A stretch of 64,000 nt of DNA from Desulfonatronovibrio magnus (GCF_000934755.1 NZ_KN882179.1:1-64000); one strand, 5' to 3'. Positions 8,832-17,202 are shown, numbered from the stretch's first letter. Program-made: numbers and translations. The notes: generated by a model from the sequence alone, not told the origin.

Positions 8832-8881
8832 TTACTTTAGACCCCATGGATTGACACCTCAATCCATGGGGTCTAAAGTAA
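8832..8881. promoter_or_regulatory. Perfect 22-bp inverted repeat upstream of the NlpC lipoprotein gene
   Basis: Arms 8832-8853 and 8860-8881 are exactly complementary around a 6-base ACACCT loop, core ACCCCATGGATTG. No U-run follows on either strand, so it is not a standard terminator. It could be a protein-binding palindrome or a stable RNA hairpin in the leader of the next gene. Confidence 0.7.
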
Positions 8882-8930
8882 ATTTATGAGGACACTGTCA
8901 TTAATTAAGCCCCTGAAATAAGGACAACCA

Positions 8931-9689
8931 ATGAAGAAATTTTATATCTTCACAGTCTTGCTTGCCTCAATTCTCATCCTTCAGGCCTGCTCTAAACATT
9001 CCGGTACAGTTCCGACAAGAGGGCCTGCTCCAGAACGTGAAATAGCCAGAATGCAATACAGCGTTCAGGTCGGAGCCTTTGCTGTATTAGACAATGCTGT
9101 TCGCCTGATGAGCCAGCTGGAACGAATGGGGGTTGAGGCTTACTATTTCAGGGATCAGGACCAGCTTTATAAGGTACGTTTTGGCAATTACCCATCTTAC
9201 CAGGCTGCGCGATCCAATGCCACAAACCTCCAGGCAAGAGGCATTATCAGCAATTTTTTCATTATTCTTCCCGAGAGCTACTCCGTTGCCAGGATACCCA
9301 GAACCGGTGTCAATCATGTCCGCCAGGAAATTGTCAGAACCGCTCACAGTTTCATAGGGGTCCCCTACAGATGGGGAGGTGAAACCAGAGAATCAGGCTT
9401 TGACTGCAGCGGATTGACCATGGTAGTTTACAGACAAAACGGACTGAACCTGCCGAGGGTGTCCCGATATCAGTTCCGGGCTGGACGCCCAGTAAACCTG
9501 AGATCAATTCAAAAGGGCGACCTTGTCTTCTTTGCCACCGGCAGCCCGGGCAGAGTATCCCATGTGGGGATATATATTGGAAGAAACAGATTTATCCACG
9601 CCCCGTCTACAGGCAGCAATGTAAGAATAGAACAGTTATCCAATCCTTATTTCAGCTCAAGGTTCATGGGGGCCAGAACCTATCTCTGA
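8931..9689 (+). CDS. SPOR-domain NlpC/P60 lipoprotein (peptidoglycan endopeptidase)
   Basis: 252-residue lipoprotein with lipobox LQAC (Cys20). A SPOR domain at about 42-115 (YSVQVGAFAVLDNAVRLMSQL) binds denuded glycan. A C-terminal NlpC/P60 cysteine peptidase domain (about 132-252) has Cys159 in DCSGL, His211 in VSHVGIYIG and His223 in FIHAPSTG, the expected catalytic triad. It probably cuts stem-peptide bonds at the cell wall during growth or division. Residue 22 after the Cys is Lys, with Ser at +2, giving no clear retention signal for the inner membrane. It stands alone; the unusual hairpin at 8832 lies in its leader. Confidence 0.93.
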   Translation: MKKFYIFTVLLASILILQACSKHSGTVPTRGPAPEREIARMQYSVQVGAFAVLDNAVRLMSQLERMGVEAYYFRDQDQLYKVRFGNYPSYQAARSNATNLQARGIISNFFIILPESYSVARIPRTGVNHVRQEIVRTAHSFIGVPYRWGGETRESGFDCSGLTMVVYRQNGLNLPRVSRYQFRAGRPVNLRSIQKGDLVFFATGSPGRVSHVGIYIGRNRFIHAPSTGSNVRIEQLSNPYFSSRFMGARTYL

Positions 9690-9730
9690 GTATTACCAGA
9701 CCATATTACAGATAGACCAATACACGGGAA

Positions 9731-10069
9731 TCATAAAAGCTTATCCACCTTCATCATACACGCAAACTCCCTGGCCATATCTGGTATACCCTGCCTATAG
9801 CTTTCTTTTTCTGTCTCAAAAACGTAAAGGGTCAGATTTTTGCTTTCATCCCTGTTCAAAAATAGACTTCTTTTGGATATACATGTTTCTTCAGTCATAA
9901 TGCTTTGGCCTGTCTTGGAGAAGAAAGGCATGGCATATTCTGCTTCTGCAGATGACCACTTGTAAAGAACCCCGTCATCATTGGGAGGCGATTGATCTTT
10001 GTATTTTTCTTTCCAGCCTGAAGATTCAAAAAGTTCCACCAGCGTTTTTTCTCCCTGACACCTATTCAT
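9731..10069 (-). CDS. Hypothetical protein, 112 residues
   Basis: Not recognised. The ATG at 10069 is preferred because GGAGGAG lies just before it; an upstream ATG at 10114 would add 15 residues but lacks a site. The protein is soluble and charged, with no signal peptide or membrane segment. It opens CQGEKTLVELFESSGW, has a YKWSSAEAEYAMPFF stretch that suggests a small alpha/beta fold, and ends in a Cys-Met-Met helix. Convergent with the NlpC gene and divergent from the ferredoxin. Confidence 0.7.
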   Translation of the reverse strand: MNRCQGEKTLVELFESSGWKEKYKDQSPPNDDGVLYKWSSAEAEYAMPFFSKTGQSIMTEETCISKRSLFLNRDESKNLTLYVFETEKESYRQGIPDMAREFACMMKVDKLL

Positions 10070-10176
10070 GGTCTCCTCCTTGCATTTTTCGCTTTGCCCG
10101 TTTATCCTTGCCAAAAAACATTGTCCGTATTAAGAATAAATGTTTAGAAAGTAATGAAACCCAAGGATACTAAAAA

Positions 10177-10461
10177 ATGAAAGTTGTCAATAACAAGAGT
10201 TTCCCTGAATTGCCGGTAACCATTCACATAAACCCTGACAGGTGTGATGGCTGCGGAATTTGCAAGGATGTATGCCCTGTAGAGGCTCTCAATGTCATAA
10301 ACAGTGCCCGGAGGCCTGGAAAAAAACTAATTGTTGTTGATCCCCAGTTATGTCATGGATGCGGAGTTTGTCAGGCTACCTGCCCCAAGGAGGCCATAGC
10401 GCTGCCGGGACTTGGGCCTGATGAAATGCGTGAATATATTGCACTGGCCATAGCCGGATAA
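10177..10461 (+). CDS. 2[4Fe-4S] ferredoxin
   Basis: 94 residues. Cysteine motif one is at 23, 26, 29, 33 (CDGCGICKDVCP) and motif two at 59, 62, 65, 69 (CHGCGVCQATCP). The loop between them is longer than in clostridial ferredoxins, as in subunit-like ferredoxins of oxidoreductases, but no oxidoreductase gene is adjacent. It is likely a cytoplasmic electron carrier. AAGGA lies 12 bases before the ATG. The 320 bp downstream, up to the helicase, show no gene or clear terminator. Confidence 0.9.
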   Translation: MKVVNNKSFPELPVTIHINPDRCDGCGICKDVCPVEALNVINSARRPGKKLIVVDPQLCHGCGVCQATCPKEAIALPGLGPDEMREYIALAIAG

Positions 10462-10780
10462 AATGCCTTTTTCTTTTTTTATCAGAACCCTGAATGACCT
10501 GATATGTATCCCCGTAGCAGAAAAACACTGAGGGATCTTTGGCACTCCCCACAGCAGTAAGCATTTCTTAAACCATATGACTGAAGCAGATAAGAAATAT
10601 GCCTGCTTGTCCCCTGACACAAGTGCTAACTTGCAAAACTCTGCCAATGTACTCTTGATTTTTCAACTTTTCAACCGGCAGATGACTGTCAGCATGACAT
10701 AAATCCGGGCACACTGAATTTTGAACCCGCAGTAAAACCAGTTAACCATTAATCTTTAAGGATATAAACAAAAACAACTT
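10462..10780. other. Intergenic region without recognised features
   Basis: 319 bp between the ferredoxin and the helicase. A CTTGTCCCCTGACACAAG palindrome-like word near 10608 resembles fragments of the dispersed elements. The last 50 bp before the helicase ATG contain AAGGA and presumably its promoter, which could not be defined. Confidence 0.5.
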
Positions 10781-12451
10781 ATGGAAACCATTAAATTTGA
10801 ATCCCTGAACCTCACTACTGAAACCCTCAAAGGCATTGAAGATATGGGCTTTGAGGAAACATCTCCCATCCAGGCCCAGTCCATACCGGCCATTTTGCAA
10901 GGCCGAGATATTATTGGTCAGGCCCAGACCGGAACAGGCAAAACCGCTTCTTTCGGAATCCCACTTCTGGAAAAGATTGATACGCAATCAAAAACCATCC
11001 AGGCAATAGTGCTCTGCCCCACAAGAGAACTGGCCATTCAGGTGGCTGAAGAGATCAGCGCTCTTGGAAAATTTCATAAAGGACTGAATGTATTGCCGGT
11101 ATACGGAGGCCAGCCCATAGAAAGACAGATCAAGGCCCTGCGTCAGGGGGTCCAGATCATTATCGGCACACCGGGCAGGCTTATGGATCATATGTCCCGG
11201 AAAACCTTAACCTTAGACAACATCAGATATGCAGTTCTGGATGAAGCCGATGAAATGCTGGATATGGGCTTTCGCGATGATATTGAAACAATTCTGGCAG
11301 CCACCCCAAGACAAAGACAGACCATTTTTTTCTCAGCTACCATGCCAGTGGCCATCACCCGCATGGCGGAAAAATATCTTACAGATCCCAAGATAGTAAA
11401 AATCTCACACAAGGTTCTTACCGTACCTGGCATTGATCAGATTTTTTTTGAAGCCCACAAAGGCAAACGCATGGAAGCCCTGTCCAGAATAATCGACTAT
11501 TACAACCCCAAACTGTCCATTGTATTTTCAAATACCAAACGGGGAGTAGATCATATTGTCCGGCACCTGCAGGTGCGGGGATATCTTGCTGACGGCCTTC
11601 ATGGTGACATGAACCAGAACCAGCGAGATCGCGTCATGGCTGCGTTCAGATCCGGCAACACTGAAATACTGGTTGCTACTGACGTAGCAGCCCGAGGCAT
11701 AGATGTTGACGATATTGAAGCTGTCATCAACTTTGATATCCCCAATGATGTGGAATACTATGTCCACCGCATCGGCCGCACCGGAAGAGCTGGAAGACAG
11801 GGCAAGGCATTTACTTTTGTCTCAGGCAAGGAAATGTATAAAATCAGGGATATTCAAAAATTCACTAAATCCAAAATATCTCAGCAGCGTATTCCGAGCA
11901 TTGTGGATGTTGAACAGGCGAGAAGCGAAAAGTTCATGGGCCTGATAAAAGAAACCATTGCAGCCGGAGGGCTGGACAAATACCTTGGTATTGTTGAGCG
12001 CTTCATAGAGAAGGAAGAAGACTCATCCTCGCTGGAAATGTCTGCTGCACTGCTAAAAATGCTGATGGGTCCGGGCTTTGAAGGAGAATCCCATGAAGAA
12101 CCTCTTTCAGATACTATGACAGGCTCCGAGCGAGGCATGGTTCGCTTAAGCCTGAACATCGGCCAGGAAAATGACATTGCCATCAAGGATATTGTGGGTG
12201 CCATTGCCGGTGAAACAGGTATTCCCGGCAGACTTATCGGCAAAGTTGATGTGGGCAGAAATAACAGCTTTGTAGACGTGCCCGGGGAATACGCTTCCAA
12301 TGTCATTGAAGTTATGGATGGCAACCAGATACGGGGCAAACGCATAAAGATCAGAAAGGCTGGACTGGATGAAAATATTCCTTCCGTCAGACGCAAGCCA
12401 GGTTTTCATAAATCACGCAAAAGCAGGCCCAAAAAACCGCGTCAAAGATAA
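10781..12451 (+). CDS. DEAD-box RNA helicase with DbpA-type RNA-binding domain
   Basis: 556 residues. RecA-like domain 1 has the Q motif (FEETSPIQ, 24-31), Walker A AQTGTGKT (48-55), DEAD (near 153) and SAT. RecA-like domain 2 has ARGIDV and HRIGRTGRAG. Residues about 450-530 form a DbpA/CsdA-like RNA-recognition fold (VRLSLNIGQENDI, VGRNNSFVDVP), and the tail is Arg/Lys/Pro-rich. It probably unwinds structured rRNA or mRNA, as CsdA/DeaD does at low temperature. A monocistronic position is likely; no terminator hairpin was clear behind it. Confidence 0.95.
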   Translation: METIKFESLNLTTETLKGIEDMGFEETSPIQAQSIPAILQGRDIIGQAQTGTGKTASFGIPLLEKIDTQSKTIQAIVLCPTRELAIQVAEEISALGKFHKGLNVLPVYGGQPIERQIKALRQGVQIIIGTPGRLMDHMSRKTLTLDNIRYAVLDEADEMLDMGFRDDIETILAATPRQRQTIFFSATMPVAITRMAEKYLTDPKIVKISHKVLTVPGIDQIFFEAHKGKRMEALSRIIDYYNPKLSIVFSNTKRGVDHIVRHLQVRGYLADGLHGDMNQNQRDRVMAAFRSGNTEILVATDVAARGIDVDDIEAVINFDIPNDVEYYVHRIGRTGRAGRQGKAFTFVSGKEMYKIRDIQKFTKSKISQQRIPSIVDVEQARSEKFMGLIKETIAAGGLDKYLGIVERFIEKEEDSSSLEMSAALLKMLMGPGFEGESHEEPLSDTMTGSERGMVRLSLNIGQENDIAIKDIVGAIAGETGIPGRLIGKVDVGRNNSFVDVPGEYASNVIEVMDGNQIRGKRIKIRKAGLDENIPSVRRKPGFHKSRKSRPKKPRQR

Positions 12452-12570
12452 AAAAACAAGGAATTTTTCCAATATCCTTGATGGCCGCCCACTGGCCAAT
12501 GAATAAAGGAATAATTTTCCAGCAACAGTTCAGCATAAAGTATTCAATATTTTAGCCGATACAGCTGAAC

Positions 12571-12850
12571 AGGTACTGTTTTCGCTCTAATCCACCGGGG
12601 AGGAAGTATGGAAGTACAAAACAATGCACAAATGAGCTGGTCGTTGGAATCGGTTCAGGCTAAAACCAGGACCGAGTTTGACGGTCAGCTGGTTACAAGT
12701 ACTTTAGACAACTATAACCAGAATGTTAAGACCGGCTCAACAGGTAATGCTGACTACGATTTCCAGAAATCGGTTCTCGAACCTGCCTATCTGGGCGAAA
12801 GCTCAATAGTTAACCAGAAAGTATAAGTGATTAAGCCGAAAACAGTACCT
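12571..12850. repeat. 14-bp inverted repeats flanking the 72-residue gene
   Basis: AGGTACTGTTTTCG at 12571-12584 and its exact reverse complement at 12837-12850 bracket the small gene at 12608-12826. The left copy is 24 bp before its start codon, within the likely leader or promoter; the right copy is 10 bp after its stop and is followed by TATTTTTCTT. Confidence 0.75.
12608..12826 (+). CDS. Hypothetical protein, 72 residues
   Basis: Not recognised. GGGAGGAAGT before the ATG is a strong ribosome binding site. The sequence is rich in Gln, Asn, Ser and Thr, with no Cys, no signal peptide and no membrane helix. It opens MEVQNNAQMSWSLESV, has an even polar composition through VTSTLDNYNQNVKTGSTG and ends SSIVNQKV. 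This suggests a small, possibly disordered or surface-binding cytoplasmic protein. It sits alone between the helicase and a universal stress protein, framed by 14-bp inverted repeats. Confidence 0.7.
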   Translation: MEVQNNAQMSWSLESVQAKTRTEFDGQLVTSTLDNYNQNVKTGSTGNADYDFQKSVLEPAYLGESSIVNQKV

Positions 12851-12956
12851 TATTTTTCTTAAGCGGTTACTCGTGCGTTAGTCTTATTGCTCATGAAAAC
12901 CAGCCTGTCCTGCGATAATTTTCCAATTCCTGAGGCAGTCAAAAACAATAAATTTT

Positions 12957-13128
12957 GTAACAGTTTAGCCGTTTGCATGTGGCACGGCTTCCTGCCCGGA
13001 GGCATACAGCCCGGAGGGGGACTGGCTCTCCCAGCCATTGTTTTGTTAAGTCTGTGTTTTACATCAACAAAAAACAAGGGCTGGGGTGCCTGTCCCCTGG
13101 TTTCCTTAGAAAAGGGCTAAACTATTAC
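12957..13128. mobile_element. MITE-like element A2 with 8-bp target duplication
   Basis: 172-bp element with ends GTAACAGTTTAGCC and, on the other strand, GTAATAGTTTAGCC. TAAATTTT flanks both sides (12949-12956 and 13129-13136). The interior shares the CTGCCCGGAGGCATACAGCC module with A1 and with the element at 53969. It fills the gap before the universal stress protein gene. Confidence 0.8.
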
Positions 13129-13152
13129 TAAATTTTAAACACAAATTCGCAT

Positions 13153-14007
13153 ATGAAACACAATAAACATATCCTGCTCGCAACCGGCAACGACCGGACC
13201 CATCAATATGGATCAAAATTTCTGGGCTATTTTTTTCAGGACAAGAAAAATGTGCTTGTGGACATTTTATGTATAGCCCCGGTCAGACCTTCCAGCCAGG
13301 GACAAATTTCAAACAAAAAATCATCAGCAAAAGATATGAATTCATTTCAATCTGTAGTTGATTCTGTTAAGTCCAAGCTGGTTGATCTGGAATTTCCCAG
13401 TGAAAATCTAAAAACAGACGTTAAGGTTAACTCGCTCTCCACTGTAAAAGATATTGTGGCGTATGGAAGAAAAGGTTTGTACGATGCACTTGTTCTTGGA
13501 AGACGGGGGCTTACCCTTCTCGAGAACCTGATTCAGGACAGCGTCAGCAGCAAGATATTAGATGAGCAGTGCGACATTCCCATCTGGATATGTCGCATGC
13601 CTGAAAGAGAATACCATAATGTTCTTCTTTGCACTGATGGCTCCCTGCAAAGCCTCAATACTGCTGATCACGTTGGCTTTATGCTCAACAATGATTCCCG
13701 CCACAGTATTACCATAGCGCACGTTCAGGAACAATCAGGCAAAACAGACCAGATCATCAGCAATACTCTTGCTCAAATCACTGATAATGGTTTTCCAGAA
13801 AACAGGGTTTTCATTGAAGTTCTTGAAGGCAAAAACGTTTCTCAAATTATCCTGGACTATGCAGATAAAAATAAGTTTGCGGCCATAGCTATGGGTAGAA
13901 AGTGTTCAAGTTCTCCGGCCAAAGGACTGGCCAAATACTTTGTAGGTTCAGTCAGTGAAAAAGTCCTTAATAACTTCACCAGCTCAAGCCTCTGGATATG
14001 CAAGTGA
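13153..14007 (+). CDS. Tandem universal stress protein (UspA family)
   Basis: 284 residues made of two Usp domains (about 4-150 and 155-284). The second opens NVLLCTDGSLQSLNTADHV and carries the GRK...KGLAKYFVGSVSEKVL nucleotide-binding stretch; the first has LGRRGLTLLENLIQDSVSSKIL. Such proteins bind ATP and support survival under stress; the specific role is unknown. No Shine-Dalgarno is obvious before the ATG at 13153. The mobile element A2 ends 24 bp upstream of the start and may have displaced the original promoter. Confidence 0.9.
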   Translation: MKHNKHILLATGNDRTHQYGSKFLGYFFQDKKNVLVDILCIAPVRPSSQGQISNKKSSAKDMNSFQSVVDSVKSKLVDLEFPSENLKTDVKVNSLSTVKDIVAYGRKGLYDALVLGRRGLTLLENLIQDSVSSKILDEQCDIPIWICRMPEREYHNVLLCTDGSLQSLNTADHVGFMLNNDSRHSITIAHVQEQSGKTDQIISNTLAQITDNGFPENRVFIEVLEGKNVSQIILDYADKNKFAAIAMGRKCSSSPAKGLAKYFVGSVSEKVLNNFTSSSLWICK

Positions 14008-14158
14008 GCATATTTTTTGCTTTCTTTTTTTTCCCAACACCTTGGTCCAGGTCCGCCTGGTTGAGACGTTTAAAATATGCTCAAGCAGTTGATTTCATGT
14101 TTTGACAATTTTTGACTTGATTTTTTTTTTCAAAGCCATTAACAAGCAATCTCTTTAC

Positions 14159-14235
14159 GGCGAGGTAGCTCAGGTGGTTAGAGCATGCGGCTCATATCCG
14201 CAGTGCCGGGGGTTCAAGTCCCTCCCTCGCTACCA
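14159..14235 (+). tRNA. tRNA-Met (CAT anticodon, probably elongator)
   Basis: Acceptor GGCGAGG pairs with CCTCGCT (first pair G-T), discriminator A, CCA encoded. Anticodon stem TGCGG/CCGCA with loop CTCATAT gives CAT. The D arm is ordinary and there is no initiator-type C1-A72 mismatch. A lysidine-modified isoleucine tRNA cannot be fully excluded by reading alone. Confidence 0.92.
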
Positions 14236-14247
14236 TAAAAACTCAAA

Positions 14248-14279
14248 GGGTTCAGGCTGATTGCCTGGACCCTTTTTTG
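14248..14279 (+). terminator. Rho-independent terminator behind tRNA-Met
   Basis: GGGTTCAGGC and GCCTGGACCC form a 10-bp stem (one G-T pair) around TGATT, followed by TTTTTTG. It starts 13 bases after the tRNA CCA. Confidence 0.9.
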
Positions 14280-14660
14280 TTTTAGATTTAACTCTCCCCA
14301 TTCTCTCATCATTTGCTGCCAAGCTGATTGTTGGCCAAATCTGGCAGGCCTGTTTGAGTCTCAAATTGCTTCTTGCTTGACAAGAATCTGTTACTGGAGT
14401 CGTCCCAGGTAAAAGACAAAGGCCCTGCCTGAATTTGATCCAAGGCGACATCTATCCTGACACATGGGGCTTTGAACTTCCCCAAAGAGTACAAATTTTT
14501 GCACAGTAAAAAAATTTTAACTTTTTCCATTTTTTTGACAAAAAAGACTTGCTTTTTTTTTTCGACCTCTTTAGAAAGGGTGCACAAGCCGATTACAGGT
14601 ATGAGGCGTCAGGTATTTTTTTAAATTTTAACTTTTCTCAATGCAAAAGGAGAAAGACTT
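14280..14660 (+). promoter_or_regulatory. Porin upstream region
   Basis: About 380 bp without a gene. A good -35 TTGACA is at 14535-14540, but the T-tract behind it hides any -10, so the promoter is only suggested. A likely untranslated leader of about 90 bp ends in AAAGGAGAAAG before the porin ATG. Confidence 0.4.
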
Positions 14661-16016
14661 ATGAAACGTTTAGTAGTAATAGCCATTATGGCTGCTTTTC
14701 TGCTTGGCACAGTGGGCGCAGCACAGGCCATTCAGTTCCAGGCCAAAGGTGACTGGCAAATGAGTGCTAACTATGTTAAAAATCCAGGATTTGATAGCGA
14801 TGTTAAGGATGACCCTTTTCAAGCAGTACAACGCGTAAGAACAACTTTTGAGTTTATAGCAAATGAAAACCTGAAAGGTGTTGTACGCTTTAATACTGGA
14901 GATGTAAGATGGGGAGCCCGTAGCGATAGAGCTGGTGGATTAGATGTTGGAAACAGGTTTAACTGGGATTTTGACAGGGCTTATCTTGATTTCATGATCC
15001 CTAATTCACCTGTTAATATCAAAGCTGGTCTCCAACCAATCACTTTGCCTAACAATCTTGGTTCTTTTATTTTAGATGACAATGTATGGGGTGTATTTGG
15101 ATCAACTCAGTTCAATGATATGGTTGGAGTGACCGTAGGATGGGCAAGATTAGCAGATGATGAAACCTCAGGACCTGCTGCAGGAGATCCGGGAAGATAT
15201 AGCAAGGATGAAATCGATATGCTAGCCTTAATTGTACCCGTATCTTTGGATGGTGTTCAGCTTAACCCATTCGGTGCGGTCGCTTTTGCTGGCAAAAATG
15301 CTTTCAATCAGGTTGGTGGTAACGCAGATCCTACCTCCTCTACTCACTACTGGGTAGGTTTAAGTGCATCAATGGATATGTTTGATCCTATCACAGTAAT
15401 GGCTGATTTTAATTTTGGTGGAAATTCCCACTTTGGTGAAAATGCAGCAGAACAAAATATTGGCAAAGCAAAAGGCTGGATTGCCAATCTTGCAGTTGCA
15501 TACAACATGGATATGTTCACACCAATGATCTATGGACTGTATGAATCAGGTGAATCAAGAACCAGCACAGATGCTGGAAATACAAGCAGGGTTATGCCAA
15601 CACTGAGTGGTGACCTTTGGGGATTCTCAACTTTTGGATTCTCAGGCTCACAGTTCAGAGGAAATGGACGCGCCAGACTTGGCCAGGCTAATGCAAGTGC
15701 GTTTGGACCATCAGGTAAGTGGGGAGTTGGATTCAAACTCGTTGACATAGCTTTCATTGATAAGCTCACACATGAATTTCAAGCTGGTTACTATCAAGGC
15801 ACAAACCATAAAGACAACCTCGGTCTTTTCACCACAGCAGATAAAGCTTGGGAAGTTAACTTCAACAGTCAGTACCAGATGTACGAAAATCTGGCAGCCA
15901 TTCTTGAACTTGGTTACATGGCAGTTGATATGAGTGCTCGAGGTACTGATTGGAGAGGTGATCTTGCTGATGACGCAGCATGGAAAGCAGCAGCTGGTTT
16001 CCGTTATCGCTTCTAA
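14661..16016 (+). CDS. Outer-membrane porin (Desulfovibrio-type trimeric porin)
   Basis: 451 residues. Signal peptide of about 23 residues (MKRLVVIAIMAAFLLG...) with cleavage after AQA. The mature chain alternates polar and aromatic residues as in a beta-barrel and ends FRYRF with the C-terminal Phe read by the Bam machinery. It is Asp/Asn/Gly rich, with no Cys. It resembles the homotrimeric porins abundant in sulfate reducers and should act as a general diffusion channel. The AGGAGAAAG site, own upstream region and strong terminator indicate a highly expressed single gene. Confidence 0.9.
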   Translation: MKRLVVIAIMAAFLLGTVGAAQAIQFQAKGDWQMSANYVKNPGFDSDVKDDPFQAVQRVRTTFEFIANENLKGVVRFNTGDVRWGARSDRAGGLDVGNRFNWDFDRAYLDFMIPNSPVNIKAGLQPITLPNNLGSFILDDNVWGVFGSTQFNDMVGVTVGWARLADDETSGPAAGDPGRYSKDEIDMLALIVPVSLDGVQLNPFGAVAFAGKNAFNQVGGNADPTSSTHYWVGLSASMDMFDPITVMADFNFGGNSHFGENAAEQNIGKAKGWIANLAVAYNMDMFTPMIYGLYESGESRTSTDAGNTSRVMPTLSGDLWGFSTFGFSGSQFRGNGRARLGQANASAFGPSGKWGVGFKLVDIAFIDKLTHEFQAGYYQGTNHKDNLGLFTTADKAWEVNFNSQYQMYENLAAILELGYMAVDMSARGTDWRGDLADDAAWKAAAGFRYRF

Positions 16017-16048
16017 TTAATCACAGTTAATAAATATACTGACGCCAC

Positions 16049-16085
16049 AAAGGCCGGTAGAGTAATCTGCCGGCCTTTTTATTTT
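16049..16085 (+). terminator. Rho-independent terminator of the porin gene
   Basis: GGCCGGTAGA and TCTGCCGGCC pair around GTAA (16052-16075), then a T-rich run. It lies 35 bp behind the porin stop. Confidence 0.9.
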
Positions 16086-16107
16086 GGTGCTGTATAGATT
16101 TAGAAGT

Positions 16108-16160
16108 TTAGGAATTTAGGGATTGGGGGATTGGGGGATTGAGGGATTTGGGGATTTGGA
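16108..16160. repeat. 8-bp period G-rich repeat
   Basis: About six units of the type TAGGGATT, GGGGGATT, GAGGGATT, TGGGGATT in a strict 8-bp register behind the porin terminator. The period differs from the 7-bp arrays elsewhere in the window. Confidence 0.7.
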
Positions 16161-16228
16161 ATTCCGAGATCCAAAGTCCTTAGCCCGCAGAAAAACGCAA
16201 CCAGTAAATAGCAAGATGACCCGCCCTC

Positions 16229-16282
16229 ACCTGTCATTGCGAGGAGCGCCAGCGACGCGGCAATCTCAAGCTCAAACCGCAT
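16229..16282. repeat. GTCATTGCGAG-type imperfect palindrome
   Basis: CTGTCATTGCGAGGAGCGCC continues through GACGCGGCAATCTCAAG. Copies on either strand lie at 16677, 17747-18000, 18663-19065, 20647, 23235-23350, 41515-41620 and 46705-46815. The copy at 16677 is inverted relative to this one, so the pair brackets the GIY-YIG gene. Confidence 0.8.
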
Positions 16283-16331
16283 TTTTCCTGATATCACTCT
16301 CTTTACCTGTTTTTATTCTTCTGCTAACCAG

Positions 16332-16632
16332 ATGAACATGAACGGGCACAACTATTACGTTTATATTCTGACCAACGAAAACAATACTGTCCTGTACACA
16401 GGAGTGACCAGGGATCTTATCCGTCGCTTAGATGAACACAAGAAAGGTGTGGGTAGCAGGTTTACAAAAAAATACAATCTTCACAAGCTGGTCTACTTTG
16501 AACACTTTTACCGGATTGAAACTGCAATTGATAGAGAAAAGCAAATCAAAGCAGGGTCAAAAGCTAAAAAAAGTTGCCTTGATTGAATCTCTTAACCAGG
16601 AGTGGAAGGATCTTACCGAAGATCTGAGATAA
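16332..16632 (+). pseudogene. GIY-YIG nuclease-superfamily protein, frameshifted near the C-terminus
   Basis: The first frame runs 16332-16586 (84 residues) and shows YYVYILTNENNTVLYTGVT with the GIY-YIG-type core (YVYIL...LYTGVT), then RRLDEHK and the conserved Glu region of the small stand-alone (UvrC-N-like) family. It stops early after KAKKSCLD. The rest of the family's C-terminus (VALIESLNQEWKDL) is found one base out of frame, ending at 16632. Removing one A from the run of seven at about 16566-16572 restores the frame. So this is a one-base expansion in an A tract, either a decayed gene or one that slips. It is bracketed by inverted GTCATTGCGAG palindromes. Confidence 0.8.
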
Positions 16633-16676
16633 TGTCAGTCAGGAATGGTATAAATCAGGCACCCAGCTTAAAGTGA

Positions 16677-16732
16677 TACAGATTGCCGCGTTGCTGGCGC
16701 TCCTCGCAATGACAGGTAAGGTGTTCATCATT
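16677..16732. repeat. GTCATTGCGAG-type imperfect palindrome, inverted copy
   Basis: ACAGATTGCCGCGTTGCTGG through CTCCTCGCAATGACAGG and GTAAGGTGTTCATCA, the same unit as at 16229 in the opposite orientation. The remaining 180 bp up to the next gene show nothing recognised. Confidence 0.8.
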
Positions 16733-16912
16733 AAGGGCCAAATGACGCAATAATCTTTGTCTTCAACCCTTGACTGATCGGCTACTGGCTCAATATGTTA
16801 AAGGTTACTTCAGCCGGTTCCCTACTGCTTCGAAATGATCAGCAGTTCCTGCATTGACAAAACCTGATTTCATATCCAATATGACTAAAAATTTTAGAAA
16901 ATTGGAAATACT

Positions 16913-17179
16913 GTGGATATATCAATCATTAAATCCAGTATCAAACTAAATAAGTATGAATATTCAATGCACGCTGATATTGAAAGAAAGGCTGATGACC
17001 TTACCCTGGAACAAGTGGAACAGGCATTATTACGTGGCCGCATCCTTGAAGCCTACCCTGATACTGGACGGGGTGAAAGTTGTCTGATTGTAGGATTTTC
17101 AGCTGACATTCCTATACATATCGTCTGTGGATGGAGAGGTGACAAGGTAGTTCTTATTACCGTCTATGTTCCTCACTGA
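16913..17179 (+). CDS. DUF4258-type small protein (toxin-like)
   Basis: 88 residues from a GTG start; GGAAA precedes it weakly. The segment YSMHADIERKADDLTLEQVEQALLRGRILE followed by YPDTGRGESCLIVGF and the closing IHIVCGWRGDKVVLITVYVP matches the DUF4258 pattern, a RelE/MqsR-like small fold often paired with a YgiT-type zinc-finger protein. The zinc-finger gene follows at 17372, so a toxin-antitoxin-like pair is inferred. A palindromic element (17203-17326) separates the two. Confidence 0.78.
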   Translation: MDISIIKSSIKLNKYEYSMHADIERKADDLTLEQVEQALLRGRILEAYPDTGRGESCLIVGFSADIPIHIVCGWRGDKVVLITVYVPH

Positions 17180-17202
17180 ATAGTTGGGAAAGTACATAGC
17201 AA

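Noticed and set aside
12980-13000. Sigma-54 site (TGGCACGG...)
   Set aside because: It is part of the repeat module of element A2, and the -12 GC with correct 10-bp spacing is absent.
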